Assembly: GCA_002364755.1 (NCBI GenBank)
Contig: DEZI01000022.1
Span: 62,001-126,000, forward strand
Origin: Stenotrophomonas maltophilia
GTDB taxonomy: Bacteria > Pseudomonadota > Gammaproteobacteria > Xanthomonadales > Xanthomonadaceae
Reading direction: 5' to 3'
Length of the DNA: 64,000 bases
The notes below the pieces were generated by a model that saw only the letters and a list, made by a program, of their open reading frames with translations, searched no databases and was not told where the DNA came from. Below, piece by piece: positions 53,921 through 61,595 of this stretch (positions are counted from its first letter, which is position 1; each line of letters begins with the position of its first letter). Position numbers and translations under genes: made by a program.

Positions 53921-55546
53921 TCAGGCGGTACCTCGTTGCAGGAAGGGGACGCGCTGGTAGAGCTCGCGCTCGCCACCGCGCGGGTCATCGGCGCCGCGGC
54001 TGTGCACGTCGAACAGCATCGTGCGCCGCTGCGGCAGGGTGTACGGCGCCCAGTCCGGCAGCCCGGCGTGGTTGGGGTCGCCGTGGCGGGCGAAGGCGAT
54101 CAGCGCGTCGCTCATGGTGCCTGCCAGCGCGCGCGCGTCTTCGCCACCGCCGGTGCGCGCCGTGGGCAGGCCGGCGTTGTCGAACACCAGCGGGATATCC
54201 AGGGTGTGGAAGGCGCGCAGGCGTCCCTCCTCCACCGGCGAGGGCCAGTCGAGCTGGTAGGACCAGGTCGGCGCTGCCGTGGCCGGCTGCCGCGCGCGTG
54301 CTTCCAGCTCCTCCACCGCGCCACGCCAGGAGCGCCCGGCGGTGGTGGCGGCGAAGAACACCTCCGACGCCGTGTAGTGCGGATAGAGGCGGCGGTAGTG
54401 CGCGATCACCACCGACGGCAGCAGATCGACGAACTGCTGTTTTTCCAGCTGCGCCGGCAGGGTGTTCCAGTCCAGCGCGAAGTTGCCCGGGTCGTTGCCG
54501 AGGAAGGCGCGGGTTTCATCGTGGGTGTTGCCGATCACCATCGGGATGGCGGCCGACTGTGCCGGTGCCTGTGGCCAGAACGGATGCACCGGCAGCACCA
54601 CCTCGTCCAGCACCGGCCCGAAGTACAGCGCGGTGTCCTCCACCCGCGACGGATCGCGGGCGCGGGTGGCTGCCAGCAGATCGGCTGCCGGCAGGCGCAG
54701 CAGCGCGGCCAGGTCCGGCGCGTGCACCGCGTCCATCGCCACCGCCGCGCGCTGTGCGGCCGCGCGTGGGCCGGCGGCGGTGACCTGCTGGCCGCTCATC
54801 GTCCACGCCCGCTGGAACAGGCCGCGTGCGGCCGGCATCGCCATCAGCGTGGCGATCTTGGCACCGCCGCCGGACTGGCCGAACACGGTGATGTTGCCCG
54901 GGTCGCCGCCGAAGGTCGTGGCGTGCTCGCGCACCCACTGCAGCGCCTGCACCAGATCCAGCTGGCCGGCATTGCCGGACGCGGCGTAGCGCGGGTCGCC
55001 CAGCGCGCCCAGGTACAGGTAGCCGAAGGTGTTCAGGCGATGGTTGAGGGTGACCACCACCACGTCGCCGCGCCGGCACAGCGCGCTGCCGTCGTACAGC
55101 GGGTCGCTGCCGGAGCCGTTGTTGAAGCCGCCGCCGTGGATGTAGACCAGCACTGGCCGCCGCGCGCGCGCATCCAGCGCCGGCGTCCACACGTTGAGGA
55201 ACAGGCAGTCCTCGCTGCCGGGGCCCTCGGTGCCCCCCTGCGGTGCCGCCGCGCCGTAGTCCAGTGCGTCGGCGATGCCGCGCCAGGCCGCTTCGGGCCG
55301 CGGTGGCTGGAAGCGGTAGCTGGCCGTGTCCGCGCCATAGCGCAGGCCACGGAACACCAGCACGCCCTGTTCGCGCTGGCCACGCACGCGGCCGCCACGA
55401 ACCCGCGCCAGCACCTGGGTGTCATCGCGCGGGCCCGGTGCCGCCAGCGCGGCCGGCAGTGCCGCCACGGTGGCCGTGGCCAATGCCCAGCGCGCGCTGT
55501 CGCGCAGGAAACGGCGGCGCTGCAGATCGTTCGGTGCGGTGTTCAT
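53921..55546 (-). CDS. type B carboxylesterase, Tat-exported
   Basis: A 541-residue esterase of the carboxylesterase/lipase type B family. It starts at the ATG at 55546 (MNTAPNDLQRRRFLRDSARW), and RRRFLRD plus the following hydrophobic stretch is a twin-arginine signal, so it folds before export. The oxyanion loop VYIHGGGFNNGSG and nucleophile in FGQSGGGAKIATL are clear; most relatives have GESAGG. The acid residue is likely the glutamate in GNTHDETRAFL, and the histidine that of FARHGDPNHAGLPDW. Its ATG overlaps the stop of the upstream hydrolase gene (ATGA). Its target could be ferulate, acetyl or methyl esters of pectin. Confidence 0.9.
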   Translation of the reverse strand: MNTAPNDLQRRRFLRDSARWALATATVAALPAALAAPGPRDDTQVLARVRGGRVRGQREQGVLVFRGLRYGADTASYRFQPPRPEAAWRGIADALDYGAAAPQGGTEGPGSEDCLFLNVWTPALDARARRPVLVYIHGGGFNNGSGSDPLYDGSALCRRGDVVVVTLNHRLNTFGYLYLGALGDPRYAASGNAGQLDLVQALQWVREHATTFGGDPGNITVFGQSGGGAKIATLMAMPAARGLFQRAWTMSGQQVTAAGPRAAAQRAAVAMDAVHAPDLAALLRLPAADLLAATRARDPSRVEDTALYFGPVLDEVVLPVHPFWPQAPAQSAAIPMVIGNTHDETRAFLGNDPGNFALDWNTLPAQLEKQQFVDLLPSVVIAHYRRLYPHYTASEVFFAATTAGRSWRGAVEELEARARQPATAAPTWSYQLDWPSPVEEGRLRAFHTLDIPLVFDNAGLPTARTGGGEDARALAGTMSDALIAFARHGDPNHAGLPDWAPYTLPQRRTMLFDVHSRGADDPRGGERELYQRVPFLQRGTA

Positions 55547-56562
55547 CGGCCACCCCGGGGTCGGATCCCCTCGCCGGAGGAGAGGGGCTCTGACCCAGCC
55601 GCCAACCACGCTTGCGCCAGCTTCGGCCATACCGCCAGCGTCGACCCCGCTGGCACGCGCATCCCGAAACCATGGCCACCGTGGGCGAACACATGCAGCT
55701 CGTGCTCGACCCCGGCCGTGGCCAGTGCCGCAGCCATCAGCTCGCTGTTGTGCGCGCTCACCACGCGGTCGTCGTTGGCGTGGATCAGCAGGGTCGGCGG
55801 CATGTCCGCGCGCACCTGCTGCTGCATCGAGTACCGCGCGGCCAGCGCCCCATCGGGGTGCTCGCCGAGCAGGCGCCCGCGCGAGCCGCTGTGCGCATGC
55901 GCGCCCATGTCGATGACCGGATACACCAGCACCGCGCGAGCCGGGCGCGCGCTCAGCCGGTCGATGGCATCGCGTGCCGGGTACACCGCGGCATCGAAGC
56001 CGGTGGCCAGCCGCGCAGCGACGTGGCCGCCGGCGGAAAAACCCATCACCGAGATGCTGTCGGCATCCAGCCCGCGCCGCGCGGCCTGCCCGCGCACCAC
56101 CCGCAGCGCACGCTGCGCATCGGCCAGCGCGGCCTGGCGGTCGCGGCCGGGCTGCGGCAGGCGGTAGCGCAGCACGAACAGGGTATAGCCGGCGCGGTCC
56201 ACCCATTCCGGCACGAGCGCACTGTCTTCCTTGTCGATCACCACGCGCTGGTAGCCGCCGCCGGGGATGACCAGCAGCGCGCGCCCGTTCGGCCGTGCCG
56301 GTGCATGCACCAGCAAATAGGGCGCATCGACCTGGTCGATGTAGCGGTCGGGGTGCGCCGGGTCGCTGCTGCGCTCGACCACCCGCGCCGGCCGTGCCGG
56401 GCCCTGCTCGCCCGGGATCTGGCCATCCGGCCACAGGGCGATCCGCTCGCCGGCCAGCTCCTGGCCGGGGCGTTCGTTGTCGCGCGGCGGCGCGGCGGTG
56501 GAGGTCAACGGCAGGGCCAGCAACAGCCCGCACAACAACAGCACGACAGGACGCAGACGCAT
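55543..56562 (-). CDS. secreted alpha/beta hydrolase (COG0657-like esterase)
   Basis: A 339-residue exported alpha/beta hydrolase from the ATG at 56562 (signal MRLRPVVLLLCGLLLALPLT...STAA). Motifs are LLVIPGGGYQRVV (oxyanion loop), VMGFSAGGHVAARLA (nucleophile serine), and a late DDRVVSAHNSELM aspartate and HGGHGFGM histidine. Relatives act as acetyl xylan or pectin acetyl esterases. It heads the esterase operon, divergent from the FAH gene across a putative operator. The C-terminal residues GSEPLSSGEGIRPRGGR are encoded by a palindromic repeat that also occurs in non-coding positions elsewhere, so the tail was probably added by repeat insertion. Confidence 0.87.
   Translation of the reverse strand: MRLRPVVLLLCGLLLALPLTSTAAPPRDNERPGQELAGERIALWPDGQIPGEQGPARPARVVERSSDPAHPDRYIDQVDAPYLLVHAPARPNGRALLVIPGGGYQRVVIDKEDSALVPEWVDRAGYTLFVLRYRLPQPGRDRQAALADAQRALRVVRGQAARRGLDADSISVMGFSAGGHVAARLATGFDAAVYPARDAIDRLSARPARAVLVYPVIDMGAHAHSGSRGRLLGEHPDGALAARYSMQQQVRADMPPTLLIHANDDRVVSAHNSELMAAALATAGVEHELHVFAHGGHGFGMRVPAGSTLAVWPKLAQAWLAAGSEPLSSGEGIRPRGGR
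55557..55596. repeat. palindromic repeat, GGGGTC...GACCC family, copy 3 (inside a gene)
   Basis: GGGGTCGGATCCCCTCGCCG and GAGAGGGGCTCTGACCC form the same kind of palindrome as at 9468 and 35318. Unlike those, it lies in the last codons of the alpha/beta hydrolase gene. Confidence 0.75.
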
Positions 56563-56644
56563 GGCAGGCAACGGCTCCGGCAGGACGGGGACAGGGTGCC
56601 TGGTGCATCCGGTGGCAGCATGTGATGCGCTGCGGCTTGCACGA

Positions 56645-56660
56645 TGACACCGGTTTACCA
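56645..56660. promoter_or_regulatory. putative LacI-type operator in the divergent gap
   Basis: TGACACCGGTTTACCA has the palindromic core ACCGGT. Its TGACACCG half equals the complement of CGGTGTCA in the three 15-mers upstream of kdgK and the TBDRs. It lies 83 bases before the esterase operon start and about 58 bases before the FAH gene start. Confidence 0.6.
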
Positions 56661-56718
56661 TATACACCTCCTGCAGACGCTGTCGATGGGCAGTGCAACA
56701 AACACAGGGAGACCGTTC

Positions 56719-57546
56719 TTGAGCAACGAACACGGCACACATGGGCAGACGCCGCCGCCGGACGATGCGGCCGCGATCGCCCAGGCCTTCACCACCGCCC
56801 GCCGCGCGGGGAAGTCATTGGCCGCATTCCCGGGCACGATCCCGGACACCCTGGTGGGTGCCTACCAGGTACAGGACCTGGCCATCGCCGCCTGGGATGA
56901 CCGCGTGGTCGGCTGGAAAGTGGGCTACATCGCCGCCGAGCGCCGTGATGTTTCCGCGGATGACCGCCTGCTGGGCCCGGTTTTCTCTCGTCAGCTGAAA
57001 AATGCTACCGGTGGAACAAGGGACATTCCGGTGTTCGTCGGCGGCTTTGCCGCGGTCGAAGCGGAGTATGTGCTGGAGCTTTTGGAGGACGCTCCGGCCG
57101 GACAACTGCACTGGTCGCCGGAACAGGCCGAAGCGCTGCCCGCGCGCCTGTACATCGGCGTGGAAGTGGCCAGCAGCCCGCTGGCCACCATCAATGAACT
57201 CGGCCCGCGCGTGGTGGTGTCCGATTTCGGCAACAACAACGGCCTGCTGCTGGGGCCGGAGATCGTCGACTGGACCGCGCGCGATGAAACCTCGCTGCGC
57301 GCCGAGACGTTGATCGAGGGCGAAGTGGTCGGCACCGGTGGTGCAACGCGCCTGCCCGGTGGCCTGCGCGCCGCCTATGCGTTCGCGCTGTCCCGTTCGG
57401 CGCTGCGTGGCCGGCCGCTGCGCAAGGGCGACCTGATCGCCACCGGCAACGCCACCGGCATCCATGACATCACCGCCGGGCAGACCGCGCTGGTGCGTTT
57501 TGCCGGCTTCGGCGACATTGCCTGCCGGGCCGTGCCAGCGGGATGA
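56719..57546 (+). CDS. fumarylacetoacetate-hydrolase-family / 2-keto-4-pentenoate hydratase-like protein
   Basis: A 275-residue cytosolic protein if it starts at the TTG at 56719 (LSNEHGTHGQTPP), which follows AGGGA by eight bases; ATG 56686 is an alternative giving 11 more residues. The body (VVGWKVGYIAAERRD, LGPVFSRQ, FAAVEAEYVLEL, FGNNNGLLLGP) is that of 2-keto-4-pentenoate hydratase-type FAH proteins, with the metal-binding glutamates in EAEYV. In sugar pathways this fold acts on 2-keto-3-deoxy sugar acids or their enols. It heads the TRAP-lyase operon, so it may process an unsaturated uronate product; that is inferred. Confidence 0.82.
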   Translation: MSNEHGTHGQTPPPDDAAAIAQAFTTARRAGKSLAAFPGTIPDTLVGAYQVQDLAIAAWDDRVVGWKVGYIAAERRDVSADDRLLGPVFSRQLKNATGGTRDIPVFVGGFAAVEAEYVLELLEDAPAGQLHWSPEQAEALPARLYIGVEVASSPLATINELGPRVVVSDFGNNNGLLLGPEIVDWTARDETSLRAETLIEGEVVGTGGATRLPGGLRAAYAFALSRSALRGRPLRKGDLIATGNATGIHDITAGQTALVRFAGFGDIACRAVPAG

Positions 57547-57586
57547 CCGCCGGCCAGCCCTGGTGAACACGCGCGGGAGGGCGCAG

Positions 57587-58588
57587 ATGATCACACGACG
57601 TAACTTCCTGGCCGGTGGCGCTGCAGCCCTGGCCACGCCGATGCTCGCGGCCTGTGGCCGCGGGCGGGCTGCTGGCGTTGACGGCGGCACCCTGCTGACC
57701 GCCACCGACGTGCACGTGGCCGACTACCCCACCGTCACTGCGGTGAAGTGGATCGGGCAGACGCTGGAACGCGAGACCAATGGCCGCCTGCGGCTGCGCC
57801 AGTATCACTCGGGCCAGCTCGGCCGCGAGTCGGAAGCGATCGACATGGCCCGTTTCGGTGCCATCGACATCACCCGTGTCTACGCCGGTGCGCTGAACAA
57901 CGCCTTCCCGCTGACCCAGGCGCTGTGCCTGCCGTACGTGTTCAAGTCGGTGGCGCACCAGCGTGCCGCACTGGACGACGGCGTGGCCGAGGCCGTGCTG
58001 CGCGGCTTCGAAAGCCGCGACCTGGTCGGTCTGGCGATCTACGATTCCGGCGCGCGCTGCTTCTACAACACCAAGCATCCGATCGTTTCGCCGAAGGACC
58101 TGCATGGCCTGAAGCTGCGCGTGGCCTCCTCGGACATCTTCATCCAGCTGATGCGCCTGCTCGGTGCCAACCCCACGCCGATGTCGCTGGGCGACACGTT
58201 CTCGGGCATGGAAACGCACATGATCGACGGTGCCGAGAACAACATGCGCAGCTTCCATTCCAGCCGCCATTTCGAGGCCGCGCACTACTGGTCGCAGAGT
58301 GATCACTCCTACGCGCCGGACGTGCTGCTGATGTCGCGCGCCAGCTTCGAACGCCTTTCGCCGGATGACCGCCAGCTGCTGCTGCACACCGCGCGTGCTT
58401 CGGTGGGCGTGATGCGCGAACAGTGGGATGCATCGGAAAGCATTGCGCGCCGCGCGGTGCTCGACTTCGGGGTGAAAGCCAACGAAGTGGACATGCCCGC
58501 CTTCCGCGCCGCGGCCCAGCCGCTGCTGAAGGAGTATCTGCAACAGCCGGACATCGCCGCGCTGGTCGACCGCATCCGCGCTGCCTGA
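57587..58588 (+). CDS. dctP: TRAP transporter substrate-binding protein, DctP family
   Basis: The periplasmic solute-binding subunit of a TRAP transporter. It is 333 residues from the ATG at 57587, preceded by GGGAGGG. The signal combines a twin-arginine start (MITRRNFLAGG) with a lipobox-like LAAC, so it may be a Tat-exported lipoprotein. Family marks are LRQYHSGQLGRESEAIDMAR, GLKLRVASSDIFIQLMRLLG and NNMRSFHSSRHFEAAHYW, with the conserved carboxylate-binding arginine in KLRV. DctQ and DctM follow, 10 and 3 bases apart. An acidic sugar such as galacturonate or an unsaturated digalacturonate is the likely cargo, from context. Confidence 0.92.
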   Translation: MITRRNFLAGGAAALATPMLAACGRGRAAGVDGGTLLTATDVHVADYPTVTAVKWIGQTLERETNGRLRLRQYHSGQLGRESEAIDMARFGAIDITRVYAGALNNAFPLTQALCLPYVFKSVAHQRAALDDGVAEAVLRGFESRDLVGLAIYDSGARCFYNTKHPIVSPKDLHGLKLRVASSDIFIQLMRLLGANPTPMSLGDTFSGMETHMIDGAENNMRSFHSSRHFEAAHYWSQSDHSYAPDVLLMSRASFERLSPDDRQLLLHTARASVGVMREQWDASESIARRAVLDFGVKANEVDMPAFRAAAQPLLKEYLQQPDIAALVDRIRAA

Positions 58589-58598
58589 GGAACCTGCC

Positions 58599-59129
58599 AT
58601 GACCGAGACCTTGTCGCCCGCCGCCGGGCCGGGACAGCGCCTGCTGGACCGCATCGCCGACATCGCCATCTACTGTGCCGTCGCCGCCCTCCTCGGGCTG
58701 GTGGTGGTGCAGGGCTGGCAGGTGTTCGCCCGCTACGTCATCAACGATTCGCCCAGCTGGACCGAGCCGGTCACCCTGCTGCTGCTGGCCACGGCGATGA
58801 GCCTGGGCGCGGCCTGTGGCGTGCACACCAATCGCCACTTCGGCTTCTTCCTGCTGCACGCCTATATGGCCCCCGGCCTGCGCCGTGCCGTCGATGTGCT
58901 GATCCAGCTGGTGGTGGCAGTGCTGGGCGGCTTCATCGCCTTCTGGTCGGCCGACCTGCTGCTGGACGGGATGGACATCAAGGCGGCCGGTGCCAACCTG
59001 CCGCAGAGCATCAACTACCTGCCGCTGGCGGTGGGTGGTGCGCTGATGGTGCTGTTCGCACTCAACCGTGCGTGGAAAGCGCTGCAGGCCAGCGACGCTG
59101 GCAGCGACGACGCTGAAGGAGATCGTTGA
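58599..59129 (+). CDS. dctQ: TRAP transporter small permease, DctQ family
   Basis: A 176-residue inner-membrane protein with four hydrophobic helices (about residues 24-45, 55-72, 96-117 and 140-158). Family marks are VFARYVINDSPSWTEPVTLLLL near residue 50 (QVFARYV, then SWTEP) and HFGFFLL. It binds the large DctM subunit and follows dctP by 10 bases in the same operon. Its length is within the usual range for DctQ. Confidence 0.9.
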   Translation: MTETLSPAAGPGQRLLDRIADIAIYCAVAALLGLVVVQGWQVFARYVINDSPSWTEPVTLLLLATAMSLGAACGVHTNRHFGFFLLHAYMAPGLRRAVDVLIQLVVAVLGGFIAFWSADLLLDGMDIKAAGANLPQSINYLPLAVGGALMVLFALNRAWKALQASDAGSDDAEGDR

Positions 59130-59132
59130 CCC

Positions 59133-60416
59133 ATGGGCATCACCATCCTGTTCGCCGTATTCGCCGTGCTGCTGCTGCTCGGCGTCCCGGTGGCCTACGC
59201 ACTGGCCGCGGCCGCACTGGCCACCCTGCTCTACCTGGATATCCCCAGCATCGTGCTGGTGCAGCAGATCTCGGCCGGCACCGGCTCGGCCTCGCTGATC
59301 GCCATTCCACTGTTCATCTTCGCCGGCGAAATCATGATGCGCGGCGGCATCTCCGAGCGCCTGATCGCACTGGCGTCCTCGCTGGTCGGCCGCCTGCGCG
59401 GTGGCCTCGGCCAGGTCTCGATCCTGTCGTCGCTCTTCTTCGGCGGCGTTTCCGGCTCGGCCATCGCCGATGTCTCGGCGGTCGGCGGCACGATGATCCC
59501 GCAGATGGTCAAGCGCGGCTACGACCGCGATTTCGCGGTGAACGTCAGCATCACCGCCGCGCTGGTGGCGCTGCTGGTGCCGCCCTCGCACAACCTGATC
59601 CTGTTCTCGGCCGCGGCCGGTGGTGGCCTGTCCATCGCGGATCTGTTCGCCGCAGGTATCGTGCCGGCACTGCTTATGACCGTCGCCCTGATGCTCACCG
59701 GCTACGCCGTGGCACGCCGCCGCGGCTATGGCGTGGAAGTGTTCCCGGGCTGGCGCGCGGTGCTGCTGCGCGTGATCTCCGCCCTGCCCGGCCTGGGCCT
59801 GGTGGCGCTGATCTTCGTCGGTATCCGTGCCGGCATCTTCACCGCCGTGGAGAGCGCGGCCATCGCCGTGGTCTACGCCCTGCTGGTGACCACCGTGCTG
59901 TACCGGCAGCTGCGCTGGCGCGAATTCTTCGACACGGTCATCCATGCCGCACGCAGCACCGGCGTCATCCTGTTCGTCATCGCCACCGCCGCGGTGTTCG
60001 GCTGGCTGCTGGCCTACCTGCAGGTGCCGACCGCCGCGGTGGACTTCCTGCAGTCGTTCGCGCACAGCCAGTTCATGGTGCTGCTGATGATCGTGGTGAT
60101 GCTGCTGCTGCTGGGCACCTTCATGGACCTGGCGCCGATGATCCTGATCTGCACGCCGATCTTCCTGCCGGTGGCCAGGGCCTATGGCATCGATCCGATC
60201 CACTTCGGCCTGGTGCTGGTGTTGACCGGTGGCCTCGGCCTGGTGACGCCGCCGGTAGGCTCGGTGCTGTTCATCGGTACGTCGATCGGCAAGATCACCG
60301 TCGGCCAGAGCATGCGCACCATCTGGCCGTTCTGGTTCGCCGCGCTGGCGGTGCTGCTGATCGTCACCTTCTTCCCGCAGCTGTCGCTTTGGCTGCCGGC
60401 CGCGCTGCGCGCGTGA
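59133..60416 (+). CDS. dctM: TRAP transporter large permease, DctM family
   Basis: The 427-residue sodium-coupled membrane translocator of the TRAP system, about 12 hydrophobic helices. Conserved stretches are IPLFIFAGEIMMRGGIS, LSSLFFGGVSGSAIADVSAV, and LVPPSHNLILFS early, and GTFMDLAPMILICTPIFLP and GLVTPPVGSVLFIGTSI late, as expected for the DctM fold. It starts 3 bases after dctQ. Its last codons overlap the GTG start of the pectate lyase gene (GTGA), which ties transport and lyase in one operon. Confidence 0.94.
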   Translation: MGITILFAVFAVLLLLGVPVAYALAAAALATLLYLDIPSIVLVQQISAGTGSASLIAIPLFIFAGEIMMRGGISERLIALASSLVGRLRGGLGQVSILSSLFFGGVSGSAIADVSAVGGTMIPQMVKRGYDRDFAVNVSITAALVALLVPPSHNLILFSAAAGGGLSIADLFAAGIVPALLMTVALMLTGYAVARRRGYGVEVFPGWRAVLLRVISALPGLGLVALIFVGIRAGIFTAVESAAIAVVYALLVTTVLYRQLRWREFFDTVIHAARSTGVILFVIATAAVFGWLLAYLQVPTAAVDFLQSFAHSQFMVLLMIVVMLLLLGTFMDLAPMILICTPIFLPVARAYGIDPIHFGLVLVLTGGLGLVTPPVGSVLFIGTSIGKITVGQSMRTIWPFWFAALAVLLIVTFFPQLSLWLPAALRA

Positions 60417-61561
60417 TCCGGCGTCGCGCGCTGCCGCTGCTGCTGGGTGTGGGCATGGCCGCCACCGCAGCCCATGCCGCGCCGCCAGCGGCAGCGCCTG
60501 CCATCCCGGTGGGCGGCTTCAACGACGGGGTGAACCACTGGCGCAGCGGCCATGCGGACGGTTACGCGCGGTTGGAACCGCAGCAGTACCGGCAGATCGC
60601 CGACAACCTGCTGTTGCTGCAACGCCGCTCTGGCGGCTGGCCGGTCAACCAGGACCCGCTGCGGGTGCTGGACGCCGCAGCGCGCGAGGCCGCCCGCGCT
60701 GCCCGGGATGAGCCTGGCGGCAGCTTCGACAACCGCACCACCTACACCCAGGTCGACTACCTCGCCGAAGCCTTCGCCCGCAGCAGCGACAGCCGCTATC
60801 GCGACGCCGCACTGCGCGGGCTGGACTTCATCCTCGACCAGCAGATCCAAAGGTGTGGCGGCTGGCCACATTCGGTGCCGGCGCGCACCGATTACCACGA
60901 GCGCATCACCTTCGCCGACGACGTCACCAGCGGCGTGCTGGCCACCCTGCGCCAGGTGCAGGACGCACCGCGCTTCGCCTTCGTCGACGCCGCGCGCCGC
61001 GCGCGGGTGGCCACGGCAGTGCAGCGCGGTGATGCCTGCCTGCTGCGCCTGCAGGTACGCCAGCACGGCCAGCCGACGCTCTGGGCCGGCCAGTACGATG
61101 CCACCACGCTGCAGCCGGCACCCGGACGAAAATTCGAACTGGCCGCACTGGTGACCGACGAAAGCGTGGGCGTGGTGCGTTACCTGATGTCCATTCCCGA
61201 TCCGTCGCCGCAGACGGTGCAGGCCATCGAGGGCGCGCTGGCGTGGTTCCAGGCGAACGCGCTGCACGGCCTGCGCCTGCAGACCGTCGACGCACCGGCC
61301 GAACAGTTCGCCCACCACCGCAGCACCGTTGATCGCCGCCTGCTGGCCGACCCGGCTGCACCGCTGCTGTGGGGCCGCTTCCACGACCTCGCCGACAACA
61401 GCGTAGTGCTGGCCAACCGCCAGGGCGAACGCCTGCAGACCTACGAACAGGTCGGCCGCGAGCGGCGCACTGGCTACCACTGGTACGGCACTTGGCCGCA
61501 GGCCCTGCTCGACCGCGACGCGCCCGCCTGGCGCGCCCGCATTGGCCGGCCTGCTCCCTGA
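60413..61561 (+). CDS. pelA: pectate lyase, PelA/PL10 type
   Basis: A 382-residue exported pectate lyase starting at a GTG at 60413 (VIRRRALPLLLGVGMAATAA, signal ending HAAP). It belongs to the PL10 toroid family: GGWPVNQDP near residue 75, FDNRTTYTQVDYLAEAF with the calcium aspartates, WPHSVPARTDYHERITFADD with catalytic arginine candidates, and RTGYHWYGTWPQALL near the end. It splits polygalacturonate by beta-elimination, giving unsaturated oligomers, in the periplasm or outside. It overlaps the dctM stop by four bases. Confidence 0.9.
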   Translation: MIRRRALPLLLGVGMAATAAHAAPPAAAPAIPVGGFNDGVNHWRSGHADGYARLEPQQYRQIADNLLLLQRRSGGWPVNQDPLRVLDAAAREAARAARDEPGGSFDNRTTYTQVDYLAEAFARSSDSRYRDAALRGLDFILDQQIQRCGGWPHSVPARTDYHERITFADDVTSGVLATLRQVQDAPRFAFVDAARRARVATAVQRGDACLLRLQVRQHGQPTLWAGQYDATTLQPAPGRKFELAALVTDESVGVVRYLMSIPDPSPQTVQAIEGALAWFQANALHGLRLQTVDAPAEQFAHHRSTVDRRLLADPAAPLLWGRFHDLADNSVVLANRQGERLQTYEQVGRERRTGYHWYGTWPQALLDRDAPAWRARIGRPAP

Positions 61562-61595
61562 CGTTGTCACTGCACCCGCACCACGGAGGAACCCG

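Noticed and set aside
55547..56740. Upstream extension of the type B carboxylesterase frame to 939 codons
   Set aside because: The added part is out of frame with, and lies within, the alpha/beta hydrolase gene. The Tat signal at the ATG at 55546 fixes the start.
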